The position numbers were made by a program, and so were the translations under genes. From Aristolochia californica (taxonomy: Eukaryota > Streptophyta > Magnoliopsida > Piperales > Aristolochiaceae), in assembly GCA_029961685.1 (NCBI GenBank), contig JARWKL010000016.1, positions 5,906,358-5,970,357 of the forward strand: a stretch of 64,000 bases of DNA. The letters run 5' to 3'. Positions 1-12,989 of this stretch are shown here, piece after piece. A model generated the notes under the pieces. The model saw only the letters and a program-made list of their open reading frames with translations, had not been told where the DNA came from and searched no databases. Numbering within the stretch: position 1 is the stretch's first letter; each line of letters opens with the position of its first letter.

Positions 1-252
1 TTTGCATTTGTGCTATTTCTAGGGCTTAGTTTGCATCATCTGTGTCTTGCATATGGAATGCAAATTCATTTCTGACTGCTTCAAGAGCACTGCATTGCTA
101 ATAGTTGTTTCAGATTCATGTATAGTAAACTGTGGGCTATAAACACTTTGAGATATTTGAGTTGAAAGTATTTTCTGAGTTTTTTTTTTCTTACATCTTC
201 AGTATTATTCTCCTTACTGGCTCAACTTTTTCTTTCTTTTGACATGTTTCAG

Positions 253-1185
253 ATAGCAGATGTGTGGTCATGTGGAGTCACCCTATATGTAATGCTGGTG
301 GGTGCATACCCTTTTGAAGACCCTGAGGAGCCCAGGAACGTCAAGAATACGATACAAGTAAGTCACTAATTCTTAGCAATGCATTAATCCAAAAAGAAAT
401 TGACATATCTGGGTCGTATTTAATGGCTGTCCTTAGAATTTCTTTGTATCTTGCAGAGGATTTTAAGTGTACAGTACTCGATCCCTGACTATGTTCACAT
501 CTCTCCTGAGTGCAAACACCTTATCTCAAGGATCTTTGTGGACAATCCTGCCATGGTTAGTGATAAATTTTCAAATGGACCTCTTGATCTCTTGTAGATG
601 ATGCGGATAGAGTTAATTCTTTTCCTGTTGAATTTAGTACCGTGTTCCCATCTTTGATAGTTGGAAAACGTCAGCAAATCATTATAGGAACTTTTGATCT
701 GCATGTTAGATAGGATGGAGGGAGAAAAAAAGTTGACATTCAGCTGTCCTGAACGTTTGCTTGTTGAATAACTGAAACCTTGACTTGCTACTCTCTTTCT
801 CTCACGCTGACACACAAACACTGGGCTGGGAACATTATATTTTGTGTGATGTCTTGCACAACCTGAGTCTTTTGTTGCACTGCTGCTTAAATTTCAGAGA
901 ATAACTATTCCTGACATCGGAAACCATGAATGGTTTCTGAAGAACCTCCCAGCTGATCTCATGGATGATAATGCAATGAATCAATTTGAAGAGTTTGATC
1001 AACCCATGCAGACGAGTGAACAGATTATGCAGATCATTATGGAGGCCACCCTTCCTGCCATTGGAGCCCAACGTGACCCCTTGATGGATGGCCTTGACCT
1101 TGATGATGATGATGACATGGAGGATTTAGAGAGTGACCCTGACCTGGATGTGGACAGTAGTGGGGAGATAGTCTATGCAATGTGA
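253..1185 (+). CDS. SnRK2 protein kinase, subclass III (OST1/SnRK2.6-like), last three exons
   Basis: This is the C-terminal part of a serine/threonine kinase that acts in abscisic-acid signalling in the cytosol and nucleus and is held off by PP2C phosphatases. Visible exons are 253-357, 457-555 and 898-1185, all with GT/AG junctions and in-frame joins; bases 1-252 are intron and the rest lies outside the window. The first exon encodes the kinase subdomain IX region ([20 protein letters not shown]), the second the [19 protein letters not shown] stretch, and the third the SnRK2 box. It ends in an acidic tail ([12 protein letters not shown]) and closes with [10 protein letters not shown]. That acidic ABA box is what defines the strongly ABA-activated subclass III as I know the family. 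Exon sizes of 105 and 99 bp fit the conserved SnRK2 gene structure. Nothing is broken in the visible part. The exact paralogue is not resolved. Confidence 0.93.
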
Positions 1186-3000
1186 TAGGACATGATTCAG
1201 AAAGTCAAAAGTCCTACAGACTCTAGTGTACCTGAAAGCCTTATCCAAGGGTGCTTGTAAGGGAGCAGACAAGCAACAAGGGTATTGTAAAGGGCAAAAT
1301 ACGGCGTGAGCCCCTTCAGAACTCTACTTCTGGTCAGTCTCCAGCTGGTCATTGTGACTTCTTTTGATGAATGCTGCTCTTGCCCCATGTCTTTGTAATG
1401 TTTGGAAGCTTTATGTTTTTATCAAAGGGGATTTCAGATATTTACAACCTACTTGGTCTGTGCGTGCTTCTTGTGGAAAATCCCCTGAAAACTTTTGTTG
1501 TTCCTTATTGATGTTGTGCTCTAGTTATTCCATTTTTTTTTTTCCTTTCTTTTATTTTGCTGTGGGTTATTTTTCATTCTTTTCTGTTTTTTGTTACCTG
1601 ATTACTTTTTCACTGAGTTGTATGTGCTCTTCCACTTCCACCATAGGTTTTTTATTTTATTTTATTGATGGTTCCCTTATTTATGGTTTTGGCTGCTTGT
1701 TTTGTCTCTTTAAACTTGATAGCTCTGGACAATCTTTGTTTAATCAGTTTCTCTAACAATTGGAGTCTGTACTGGTAAACATAGGGTTAATTAAATACAT
1801 AATCCTTATAAAATTTTTTTCAGGGTTTAAATATTTAGGGCTGGAATGCCTACATACCCCCTACTCTGCTAACTCTCATTGTAGACCCCCCTCAAACGAT
1901 GATATTATACTTCTGCTAGTCTCTTCTACCCCATGCCATAGCCTCATGCCTGTATTATTTGTTTCGTTTAAGAGTGGAACAAGAAAACAAAACTAAGATA
2001 TAGCCATTGGAATCAGAAATAACCCGACCTTCACCTCCAAACCCCCTCTCTAATTTGCTCAACCCTCACCAAAAAAATAATTATTTTATTTTCCTATAGT
2101 TGCACAAAGGGATTTAAGGGATATTGTATAATATATGCTACATATATATCGGATATTGGATAAAAACAGTAAAAAAATATTACTATAATATTTCAAAAAC
2201 TGATATTTATGTATCATATCAGTTCCTGGAACGTATGGACCTTATTATAATAAAATAATTTTTTTTTAAAAAAAAAAAAAAACTGAGCCAAACCATCTGG
2301 TTTGTGTTGTATTAGGAGGAGTTTGCAGCAAGAAATTAATTAAGCAGGGTTGGAGCAAAGCAAAGATTTGATACGCAGTTGCTTTCCGAAAAGCAGACAA
2401 ATGAAGGCGTCTACGCGGAGAGAAGCATACCCAAACGTGTATGCGAATGGGTTCCGTCCGATGTGAAACGTTTGCGTGCGGAGAAAGTAGTCGGAGCTCA
2501 CTGCCCGCCTCATCTGCGCGTTGGCTGGTTCATTTTTTTTCTTCTTGTGCTCTGGCAAAATTCTGTCTTGTCGTCATTCCTCCGTTTACAATTTATCCGT
2601 CAAGGGAGAGAAATCAGATTCTTTGGTTAATGGATCCGATTGTGGAAAACAGAGACGGGGAGTCAAACTGTCACGGGATCGCAGTCAATGATGGAGACGT
2701 AGGAGCTGATGTGCTTGGAAGGGAAGAACGATTTCAAAGTTCAGGTTGTTTGAGCCCGCTCACTAGGGGTTGGCAGTTCTAATCAGTTTAAGGGGATTAA
2801 CTCATTTGTTTGTCTATTTCCTTCCTTGTTACCTGTACTAACCAACTTCTTTTATCTATTTACACAGATACCCTTTATCCCGCCAGTTCCACCTGCCGTT
2901 CCACCTGCCTTTATTATAAATGAAGACTCGCAGCAGAAAGTTGTGCCCCCTGCTCTCTTCAGCAACTTCTTCTCTCTTTCTTGGAAGCCTGCCAGACAGC
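1186..3000. other. SnRK2 3' UTR, then intergenic DNA and upstream region of the NLR gene
   Basis: The first roughly 600 bases after the kinase stop are T-rich and look like a 3' UTR, but I see no clean AATAAA there. Bases 2090-2280 are AT-rich with an A-run. From about 2340 the composition becomes gene-like, and a 5' UTR exon for the NLR could lie at 2380-2780. A pyrimidine-rich stretch with AG near 2870 could be an acceptor. Open frames here are not conserved with anything I recognise. No promoter element can be assigned firmly. Confidence 0.45.
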
Positions 3001-5966
3001 ATGGTCACCGATCTCTTCTTCGCCACAGAAGTCAGTTATGATCTCCTCAAAGAACTGGGCAAGCTCTGCCGCAAAGCCTGCTTCTTCAAACACAAAGCCG
3101 CTGGCCATCTGAAGATGTCCCTGGAGCAGTTGCTTCCCATCATTCTGGAGATTCAGGAGACCGGCGCCGAGCTTCCCCCGACCCGTCTCTCTCAGCTCGT
3201 CGCGCTCACTGATAAGCTTCGCCAAGGCGTCAAGCTTGTCCAGAAGGCCTCCGAATCCAGCCGCTGGAACGTCTACTCTAACCTCCAGCTTTCCAAGAAG
3301 ATGGAAAAACTGGAGAAGAGCATCTCTAAGTTCTTGAACGGTCCTTTGCAGGCCCATATACTGGCAGACATCCACCACATCAGGGTGGAGTGCGGCAAGA
3401 GGTTTGATAGGTTGGAGAATTTCTCCACGAGACTCGAGCAGAGGCTTGGGAATGTCAAAGCGGGTCAGGATCGAGTTGCATATTTGGAGGAGCTAATGAA
3501 GAGCGTGGAGGAGGAAAGAGAGGGTTTTGGCTCTGGTTGTAGTTTGGGAAATGGGATCAAAGTCGGGAAGGAGAAGGTGAAGGAGATGTTGATCTGGAAG
3601 GAAGATTTAAGAGTCGTGGGCATTCGTGGGATTGGAGGAAGCGGGAAAACGACTTTGGCTAAGGAAATTTGCAGAGATAAACAGATAAAGAGTATGTCAC
3701 TTTCCTTTCTTTCATCTCTCTACCCATTTTATTTTCTTACGATATGTTGGACTCTCCATTTTTTGTTTTTAATTTTGGTCTTTTTCGTTCAGTTTAAAGG
3801 TCTCTCAACATGCACGTTTTAACGGGTTGGAAATATTTTGATTTACCATTCAGTAATCTCCGTCATTCTTCTTAACTCCTTAACTATAAATTCTACAGGT
3901 TTCTTCAACAAAATCATCTTTGAAACTGTTTCCCAGTCACCAAACGTGGAACACCTCAAGCAGAAGATCTTGGAACAAATTGTGGGGACTAGTTCAACAA
4001 ATCCCTATGAACCAGTTCCTCAATGGAGAATTCGTTTTGAGCAGAGGACAAGGGGACCCACTCTCGTTGTTCTGGATGATGTCTGGTTGATTTCCCAGCT
4101 TGAACAACTACTTTTCAACATACCTGGGTGCAAAATACTTGTGGTCTCGAGATTTTGGTTTCCCCAAATAATCGAAAGCAGTTACGAAGTGGAGTTGCTC
4201 AAAGAAGAGGAAGCTCTGTCTCTGTTCTCTCAGTCTGCTTTTCTTCAAGACTCGATTCCAGTCACCGCTAACAAGAAACTTGTAAAACAGGTGAGGTTAA
4301 TAAACGCACACAAAGCTTCATATCTGCTGGTTGTTTGTTCTTAATCCTATTGTGTCTCAAGACATTACTGTATTTATCAGGTTGTTGAAGAGTGTAAAGG
4401 ACTACCACTAGCTTTAAAAGTGATTGGAGCTTCTCTACGGGATCAGCCTCCATTGATTTGGCGAAGTGCCAAGAACAAGTTATCAAAAGGAGAACCCATC
4501 TCAGAGTCTCATGAGGTCAAATTGCTGGAAAGGATGGCTGTTAGTGTCAACTGTTTATCGAGCAGAGTAAGGGAGTGTTTTCTTGATTTGGGTTCTTTTC
4601 TGGAGGACAGAAAGATCCCACTGGATGTTCTCATCAACATGTGGGTGGAAACCCATGATCTTGATGAAGTGGATGCTTTCGCTGTTCTGTTCGAGCTGTC
4701 TGACAAAAATCTTCTCACTCTGGTTAAAGATAGTCCGTAAGCACTCAAGTTTTTCTTAGGTTTCATAGTTTGAATATATTTTCTAGAAAAAAAGAGACAT
4801 AAATTAACCGCAATTTCTTCCCACTGCTGAAACAGGGTTGGAGATATTTATTGTAGTTACAATGAGATTTCAGTTACTCAGCATGATATACTGAGGGACT
4901 TAGCTCTGCACATGAACAGCTGTGAAAGCTTATCCCAGAGAAAGAGATTGATCATGCCGACGAGAGATAACGTCCTGCCTAAAGATTGGCTTAGGAATAA
5001 AGATCAACCATTCAGTGCCCAGATTGTTTCAATTCATACAGGTAGCTTTGCCATTCATATGTCTCTGTTTTTTTTTTTTTTTCTCGATCCACCTGAAATC
5101 ACTGACATTCAATTAAAATTTGCTTCTTAATAGGTGAAATGAAGGAGTTAGACTGGTTTGACATGTACTTTCCTAATGCAGAAGTTCTCATGCTGAACTT
5201 TGATTCCCATGCCTATTTCCTGCCTTCTTTCTTGAAGAACATGCCAAATCTTAAATGTCTTGTCTTACTAAACTATGGGAACTCTACTGCTTTCCTGCAC
5301 AATGTATCAGTATTCTCCTCCCTCACTAACTTGAAGAGCCTTTGGTTAGAAAGAATAACAGTCCCTCCACTCAGTAGAAAAACAGTCCCATTGCCCAATT
5401 TGCAGAAAATCTCCCTAGTCCTTTGCAACCTCAATGAAAGCTTGAATGGGTCTCTGGGGGACCTCCCAGTCATCTTTCCTCGTCTCTCTGAACTCACAAT
5501 CGATCATTCGCTTGATCTCAAAGAACTTCCATCAAGCATTTGTAATGTCCAGACTCTTGAGAGCTTAAGCTTCACCAATTGCCATGATCTTGTTGAGTTA
5601 CCTCCCCAATTAGGCAAGTTAAGTTCTCTTCAGATTCTCAGGCTTTATGCTTGTGCTTCGTTGCCTAAGCTTCCACACACCATTTGTGGACTGAAGAAAC
5701 TGAAATACTTAGATGTCTCTCGATGTGTTAACTTAAGGAGTCTCCCTGAAGGAATAGGTCAGTTGGACAACATAGAGAAGATAGACATGAGAGAATGTTC
5801 ACTAATCATGGATCTGCCGCTGTCAGTATTATCATTAAAATCCTTGGGACATGTGGTATGTGATGAAGAGGTTGCAAATTTCTGGAAAGAAGCAGAGAAG
5901 AGGATACCTGAGCTCCGCATTGAGGTGGCAGAAGAGCGCTTTACACTTGACTGGCTGGTGGATTGA
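3001..5966 (+). CDS. RPW8-domain helper NLR immune receptor (ADR1/ADR1-like), complete
   Basis: Helper NLRs of this class act downstream of TIR-type sensors with EDS1 and form calcium-permeable channels at the plasma membrane after activation. Exons are 3001-3691, 3899-4290, 4381-4736, 4836-5041 and 5134-5966, all GT/AG, joining to 825 residues, close to the usual length of about 815. The RPW8 domain fills residues 1 to about 150 (TDLFFATEVSYDLLKEL; RWNVYSNLQLSKKMEKLEK). The P-loop GIGGSGKTT is near 211-219, kinase-2 LVVLDDVW at 286-293, GLPLA at 368-372, and RNBS-D CFLDLGSFLEDRK follows. Residues 495-497 are QHD where most NLRs have MHD, as is typical of ADR1. Leucine-rich repeats run from about 560 to 790. 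The start was chosen because it aligns with the family N-terminus; an in-frame ATG at 2920 would add 27 unrelated residues. No stop or frameshift is seen, so it is probably functional. Confidence 0.94.
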
Positions 5967-6085
5967 GGTGCTCTGCTCAACAATGGTAGTTGGAAAACTT
6001 CAGGAAGAATTGAAACTGATCCTTTTTTTTTTATTAGTCATGTTATTGTAAGTTACAAATGTGAAGCCCTGTTATTTGCTAACTG

Positions 6086-6091
6086 AATAAA
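6086..6091 (+). terminator. Probable polyadenylation signal of the NLR gene
   Basis: A canonical AATAAA lies 120 bases after the NLR stop codon in a 3' UTR-like stretch. Plant signals are loose, so this is a plausible rather than proven site. Confidence 0.5.
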
Positions 6092-7714
6092 GTGAACAGA
6101 AGTGCACGGCCAAACGGAGCCTCTTTTGCAAATCTCACCATACTCTATGTAGGAAGCAAATGAGGGGAATAACAGTAAGTGCAGCCACTCCTGATAGTTC
6201 TGCTGGTTTAGTGGCTGTAGCTAGGCAATGGTGTCTTCATCTTGTATATACATTGGAGCTTGCTATTTGTCAGTGAAGAGTAGTTGGTCTAATTTCTGTT
6301 TCTTTCCAAATTAGGGGTTTGAGTATATACTCCTGGTGTGGAATCTTGATTATCTCTCAAAATATATCATGTAATGTTTCTCTGTTAAATAATATTACTC
6401 ACTTTACCAAGAAAGCTACTAGTAGGTTCTCTGGTTCTTGGTGTTCTTGATGTTCCTACACTGCACATTCAGGGTTCACAGAGCTCCCTCCTACAGGTAT
6501 TGCTTCAAGTAAACATTTGACAATGCTGCCTTTAACCAGTATCAAATTTTATTTCATGCTAGAAACAAAGAACCAAAGAGTGACCGCATAATGCGGGTCA
6601 CCCATAGATTGCAGAACAGCTAGTATTAATTTCGTCAATCATCAGAAAGTTGGTCGTCGGTAGTATTTATTGATTTCTTTATAGAGGCAAAATTCTCCAT
6701 TTTAGAATGCGATAGGGCGTGTCGATTGAAAAGAAAATCAAAAGACCCTCGCTTCCCTCTGTAGACTTGGTTGACTGGATGAAACTCCAATTTATTGCCG
6801 AAAGAAATTTGCCCAGTAATAAATTTGATGTGAGAGAGGTAGAGGTTCTATGAGAGCGAAAGTGCTCTGGATCACTTCCGGCCGACCCATCAAGAATTTG
6901 TCGTCAACTCTGACTGAACTTTCCTCCTCTGACAGAACTTTCACATGGCAGTTTGCAGCAAAACGTGGTCTCAAACTCTCATGGACGATCGATGATCTCC
7001 TCTGATCCTCCTAATCTTCGTCAACAACCACCAGAGAAGAATCCCATCAATCCTTGCTGACATTTTCCTGCCAATTATGCTGGTCAAAAAACGATGGCTT
7101 TGTAGAGAGCACACAGAATGCGCGCCTAAAATCTACATAAGGATCTTCACTGCTCTGATCCGTTTTGGTGATGGGTTCAATAAAAAACTTAACATAGTCC
7201 ATGTCGTCGTCTGCTAAATGCCGGAAGTGACACCTCGGATCGGATTAGAGTGTGAAGGAGACAACGCGAGTGACTTTCTACAATCATCTGTCCTGCTCTT
7301 CGTCTTCCGTCTCTATCCTGCATTGTGGGCGAGAAACCAGACATTTCGAATCTTATGCCTCAGGCTCAAACTCATGGATTTGAATCAGCTCCTTATTTGG
7401 AGAAGAATTACTGTTCTCAGAGAAGAAAAACGGAGGCATCTTTTGTCATTTGTCACAAACAAAACAAAGAAAAGAGAGGAAGAGAAACGCAATGAAGCTT
7501 CCCAAGTTCTACTCGTCTTTGCTCGAGTTCAATGAATCTGAGCATTGACCCCTCGTCGTCCCAAATACATATTAGGGATACACCACCATATCATTCACCC
7601 AAATCCTTCGAAATCCATGAGACGGCGCTTTTAATTAAATTAAAGATGACAGAGGAAGCTTCTTGGAAACTTTTTTCAACGGTGCGAAGGAACTGCTGTT
7701 TGATGTGTTTAATT
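6092..7714. other. Intergenic DNA without a recognisable gene
   Basis: Small open frames occur on both strands (for example 6792-6974 minus and 7218-7535 plus), but none shows a family motif, splice layout or repeat that I recognise. The stretch from 6540 to 7500 is less AT-rich than its surroundings and could be an old, decayed gene or element. It ends at the left LTR of Copia-1. Confidence 0.4.
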
Positions 7715-7868
7715 TGATTCCGATAAAGGATAAGTTAAACTCAAATTGTACCTATCCAGGAGTTAAAGTAGGAATTGTAAACTTCATCCCATTAGGCGCT
7801 TATCTATAACTATAAATACTTTCATACCTTATCAATGATATACAATAGTGAAAATTATTTTTTCTTCT
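7715..7868 (+). repeat. 5' LTR of Copia-1
   Basis: It starts TGATTCCGATAAAGGATAAG and matches the right copy over TAAGTTAAACTCAAATTGTA, TAAATACTTTCATACC and AATAGTGAAAATTATTTT. The outer boundary at the TG is clear; the inner boundary is only approximate because the two copies are diverged by indels. Confidence 0.7.
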
Positions 7869-8434
7869 AAAAAACAAAGAAGTCACACAACTCACGATTT
7901 GCCTGCTCACTGTCTCTCAGTTCCAGATCATTGCCGACTATCGTCACCTGCAGCCACTGTGCATTTTCTCCACTGTAGCCGAGGGCCAGCCATCCCGCAT
8001 CCGAAGAGACTCAAACCACCGTTCCAAATGTTCATGACCCAACCAAACCTCTTACGGTGATTAACATCCACAATTCTATTAAACTCACATCCGTCAATTA
8101 TCTTTGTTGGAAGCTTTAGATGAAAGTCATTCTTACTAGTGATGATCTCTACAAGTTCGTGGATGACTCTCATCATACACCCTTAACCACAAAGACAATA
8201 AATAATCTCGCCGCTCCCAATCCTGAATACCATACATGACTTCATTAGGACAACCTAATTTTTGGTGCTCATATTTGCTCTATCACGTCGTCTCTCATTC
8301 ATCTTATCAAGACTTCTCGTGAAGCCTTGAATACTCTGGCCTATACTTATGTCTGATCTTCGTGAGGTCACATCAAATAGATCAAGGAACAACTCAAGCA
8401 TGCCACTAAGGGATCTTAAAATTTTTTCGAGTAT

Positions 8435-8725
8435 ATGCAGTTTATTAAGACACGTGTTGATGAACTTGTGGCCCTAAGAAAACCTACGTATGAAGAGGAT
8501 CTCACTGAGAAAAATTTGGATGGAATCGATGATGATTACAAACCACTTGTCGGTATAATCAATGGTCGTGACACGCCAACTTTTTTTGATGAACTGCATA
8601 AAAAACTCATCAATAAGGAACTCTCGCTATTTGTCCATCAAACTCACTCCTCTCCACTTCCAGCTTCTGCAAATCCTGCTAACTGTTGCTTCAATTCTGG
8701 CAAGTCAGGTAATTGTAATAAATGA
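8435..8725 (+). pseudogene. Copia-1 gag fragment (UBN2-type)
   Basis: The frame encodes a gag-like helix-rich stretch with LDGIDDDYKPLVGIINGR and FFDELHKKLINKE. These match the region of plant Copia gag between the multimerisation part and the zinc knuckle. It has no zinc knuckle in frame, is bounded by stops on both sides and cannot make a full polyprotein. Confidence 0.65.
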
Positions 8726-9899
8726 CAACCTGGAGGCATCCTCTTACCGCCCACTAACAACTCCTGCCTCAGGTCTCATGAACACCGTCACTCTGGATGG
8801 TCGATCTTAGCCTCAACCCTACCTTGGCTGTTGCCGGCGGTGTCGTGAAAAAGGACCCATTGTTCCATAGTGTCCTGTCTTTCGTTAGATGCAATCGCTC
8901 TTGCCTATACCCTAGTCTCCTAGCCAACCTCCTCATTGGCAACCTCACCTTTTGGCACCATGGCAACCACTAGCACATCTTGCAAATGCTAGCTCTCTTA
9001 CTGGTTCCCCTTGGCTTCTGGATAGTGGAACATCTCACCATGTTATCATCGACTAGAGCAATCTCTCTATTCATACTCCTTATGACGATACTGACGACAT
9101 TGTAATTGGTGTTGACACGGGTCTCCCTATTACTCATACCGGTTTCAAATCTCTCTCTATTCCCTCTTGCATATTCTGTGTTCCTATAATGCAAAAATAT
9201 CTTATTTCTATCTCAGTCTTGTCAATTTAATCATACCTCCTTTGAATTTTCACTTACCTATTTTTTTGTAAAGGATCTTTGCACGGGGGCAACACTTTTG
9301 CAAGCTCGAATTAAGAATGGTGTGTACGAGTGGCCGTCGTCCTTAGTTTCGTCTTCATCATTAGTAGCCTTTTCCAGTGTCAAGACCACTTCATTTGCGT
9401 GACATCATTGCTTAAGTCATCCCTCATCTTCAATTTTATGACACATTGTTTCTACTTTTTTGTTAAATTTATCACATCCTTTGGATTCTAATTTCAATTC
9501 CGATTCTTGTCAATGCAATAAGAGTCACAAATTACCATTCTCCCACTCCTCTCTTGTCTCTTCTTCCCCTCTTAATATTAGTTTCTTGTATGTATGAACC
9601 TCTCCTATTTCTTCTATTGATGATTTCAAATATTATGTTATTTTTGTTGATCACTTTACAAAGTATATCTAGTTTTATTCGCCTTGACATTGCCTCTGCA
9701 GTAAATAATTTGTCTCAGTTTATGCATTGTCTTACTACTGACCACTGGGACACTGTTAAGTGATTGTTGCACTATCTTTGTGGGACTTTGGATCATGGTA
9801 TCGTCCGACATTGGCAATCTTCTTTGTCTCTCCATGCGTTCTCTGATGTTAATTAGGCAAAAAACAAAAATGATTTTATTTCCACATATGCCTATCTTG

Positions 9900-10260
9900 T
9901 TTATCTAGGTCACAATCCTATCTCTTGGAGTTCTAAGAAGCAACGGATTGTGGCTCGCTCCTCTATTGAGGCGGAATATCGCTCTGTTGCAACCACTGTA
10001 ACTGAGATTCCTTGGAGATGTTATCTTCTCACTGATCTTGATGTTTTCTTCCATAACAATTAGTGTTGTATTGTGACAATGTCGGTGCTATAAATCTGAG
10101 CTCCAATTTAGTATTCACTCTCCCATGAAACATGTTGCTTTGGGTTACCACTTCATTTGCGAAAAAGTTCAAAGTGACGTTCTTCGGGTTACTCATGTCT
10201 CTTCTGCTGATCAATTGGTTGGTTGATGCTCTCACCAAACCGCTTCTGCGAACACACTTC
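9900..10260 (+). pseudogene. Copia-1 RNase H remnant
   Basis: Translation across frames gives SKKQRIVARSSIEAEYRSVA, the hallmark of the Copia RNase H domain. Further on comes a degraded version of the terminal DQLADALTKPL motif near 10207-10250. Frameshifts and stops separate the parts. Confidence 0.75.
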
Positions 10261-10316
10261 TTCTTCTTGAAGACCAAGATTGGACTCTCCTCTCGGAGCT
10301 CCATCTTGTAGGGGCA

Positions 10317-10500
10317 TGATAGATATAAAAGATAAGTTAAACTCAAATTGTACTTTGTATCCAACTACGTTACGTAGATGAAATTAAATAGGAATTGCAA
10401 ACTTCATACCGCCACACTACCACACTTTTTGTAAAACTGTAAATACCTGCATACCTCTTCAATGAAAAACAACAGTGATAATTATTTTCTTCTTCTCTCT
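10317..10500 (+). repeat. 3' LTR of Copia-1
   Basis: It begins TGATAGATATAAAAGATAAG directly after a purine-rich tract and repeats the left LTR. A short segment near 10350-10385 has no counterpart in the left copy. The right boundary is approximate. Confidence 0.7.
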
Positions 10501-11450
<950 letters not shown>

Positions 11451-11463
11451 CACGCGACAAACA

Positions 11464-11533
11464 AACAATTGGATGATTTGGCTTAATGGAACACGAGAGA
11501 GAGAGACAATTGGATGATTTGGCTTAATGAACC
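11464..11533 (+). repeat. Short tandem duplication next to the microsatellite
   Basis: The phrase CAATTGGATGATTTGGCTTA occurs twice, near 11466 and 11507, separated by a second small GA run (ACGAGAGAGAGAG). The direct repeat with an inverted GA tract suggests replication slippage at the microsatellite edge. Confidence 0.85.
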
Positions 11534-12980
11534 AGCTCATGTGTAAAATAGAGTGGATAGCAAGAAGATCAAATAAAGAGTATATGAGCATCAAAATATG
11601 TGACATATGATAAGATATAGACTAGCCACAAAATCTGAACTTTGCCATAAATTTTCACAAATTGATGAAAATTAAAAACTTCTTCAACATATATGAGCAA
11701 ATTTATTGGAACAAGATGTTGATGTCGAGCTTGGAGGCATCAAAATTGATTATTTTTTCTTGCAAGATTACATGTGTGGATGGAAGCAATTGAATTCTCC
11801 TCCATTCAAGTGGCAAGCAATTGTCCTAGAGAATCAACATAGTTGGGGTACTCTTGATCAGAGATGGCCAACCATGGAGACCCCCCTCCCCTCCATCTTC
11901 AACCCCTTCTTCACCAATGTGTTCAAAAGTAAACCTAGAGACTAAATAGTATGTCCTCCAATTGAACTGCTCCAAATCCCACTTTGTTTGGTACCTATTT
12001 TCTATTAATCTTCTCAACAATTAATTCACGATGGCCCCCTTTGGAGCTAATTAAGATAACCTCACTTTTTGTAGGGTCTATCATTTAGGATCTATTCTAT
12101 ATGTGTTGTCATTAATCATAAACAATAGATAATAAAAAAAAAATAGAATGATCAAACCTAGATTAGGTAGATCTATCTCATTTCTTGTGCCAAAATACCT
12201 CTTTTCAGTCTGGGAAAAAGATCAATAAAAAATAGAGAAAGGGGAGAGAGGAGATTGTTGAAGAGTAACTGTGGAAGAGTCTTACATAACTCTCATTAGA
12301 AGAAGTCTTAAAGAAGGAAAATTAATTTAGTGGAGTCAAATAGGAGTTTCTTGGGAGAAATTCTTACAAAAGTGTTTTTGTTTAGAGAAGTTTTAATTAT
12401 TTTAATTTTCTATTTATGTTATAGTTTTTTAATTATTCTAGACTTATATTTAGGGGTTAGACTTTCGGTATGACTAGGCCATGGGTTGTTTAATTGCAAT
12501 ATGATTTTACTTGTTTCCTCTATGATAAATACAAGATCATTGTACTTAGTTAATATAATAAGTCAATGAGTTATTTTTCTCAAAAAATTCAACATATTAT
12601 TAAAGCAGGTTCTATGAGTTTCATAGAGATAAATATGATCCTTTTCTTGTCACCTCTATTGGTTTAAGTTGGTATTCATCTTTTTCTTCCTTATTGATGT
12701 TTTTCAGTTCCAATATCCATTTTCCTTGAAGTTCACACCTAAATAATCCACTTTTCATACTATAAATTATATAATGATGGAAATGAATTTGAGTACATTT
12801 TTTTATTCAAAAAGAATTTTGTTGATCCAAGTTTTCTACAAAGAGAAATAGACATCTAAAGCAACAAAGAAAGGCTTGAGCAATAACAAAATGCTTCATT
12901 TTTTCGAGGCATTTTATACTATGAAGAATAGGACTTCATGTAAAGAATTATATCTCCAAAGAAAGTTCTACGAGTATACT
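11534..12980. other. Intergenic DNA with possible decayed LTR sequence
   Basis: No gene is recognisable. The part from about 12230 to 12600 (purine-rich leader, then TATTTAGGGGTTAG and a T-rich end) has the feel of an old retrotransposon LTR or leader, but I found no partner copy in the window. Small open frames here lack motifs. Confidence 0.35.
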
Positions 12981-12989
12981 TTCTAACCC

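Larger units (their letters stand above)
7715..10500 (+). mobile_element. Copia-1: short, internally deleted Copia LTR retrotransposon
   Basis: Two related LTR-like ends flank retroelement fragments on the plus strand. From left to right these are a gag fragment (8435-8725), a protease active-site trace PWLLDSGTSHHV near 9009-9044, a reverse-transcriptase tail near 9670-9765, and RNase H with IVARSSIEAEYRSVA near 9945-9990. The integrase and most of the reverse transcriptase are missing, so the element is about half the usual Copia length. Frames are broken by many stops. A polypurine-like tract GTAGGGGCA lies just before the right LTR. I see no good primer-binding site. This is an old, immobile element. 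Confidence 0.82.

Noticed and set aside
1364..1996. Two open frames after the SnRK2 gene
   Set aside because: T-rich 3' UTR composition gives Phe/Leu/Ser-rich frames without motifs or conservation signs.
2441..2782. 113-residue frame before the NLR gene
   Set aside because: It shares no motif with RPW8 or other domains and is not in a frame that joins the NLR; possible 5' UTR only.
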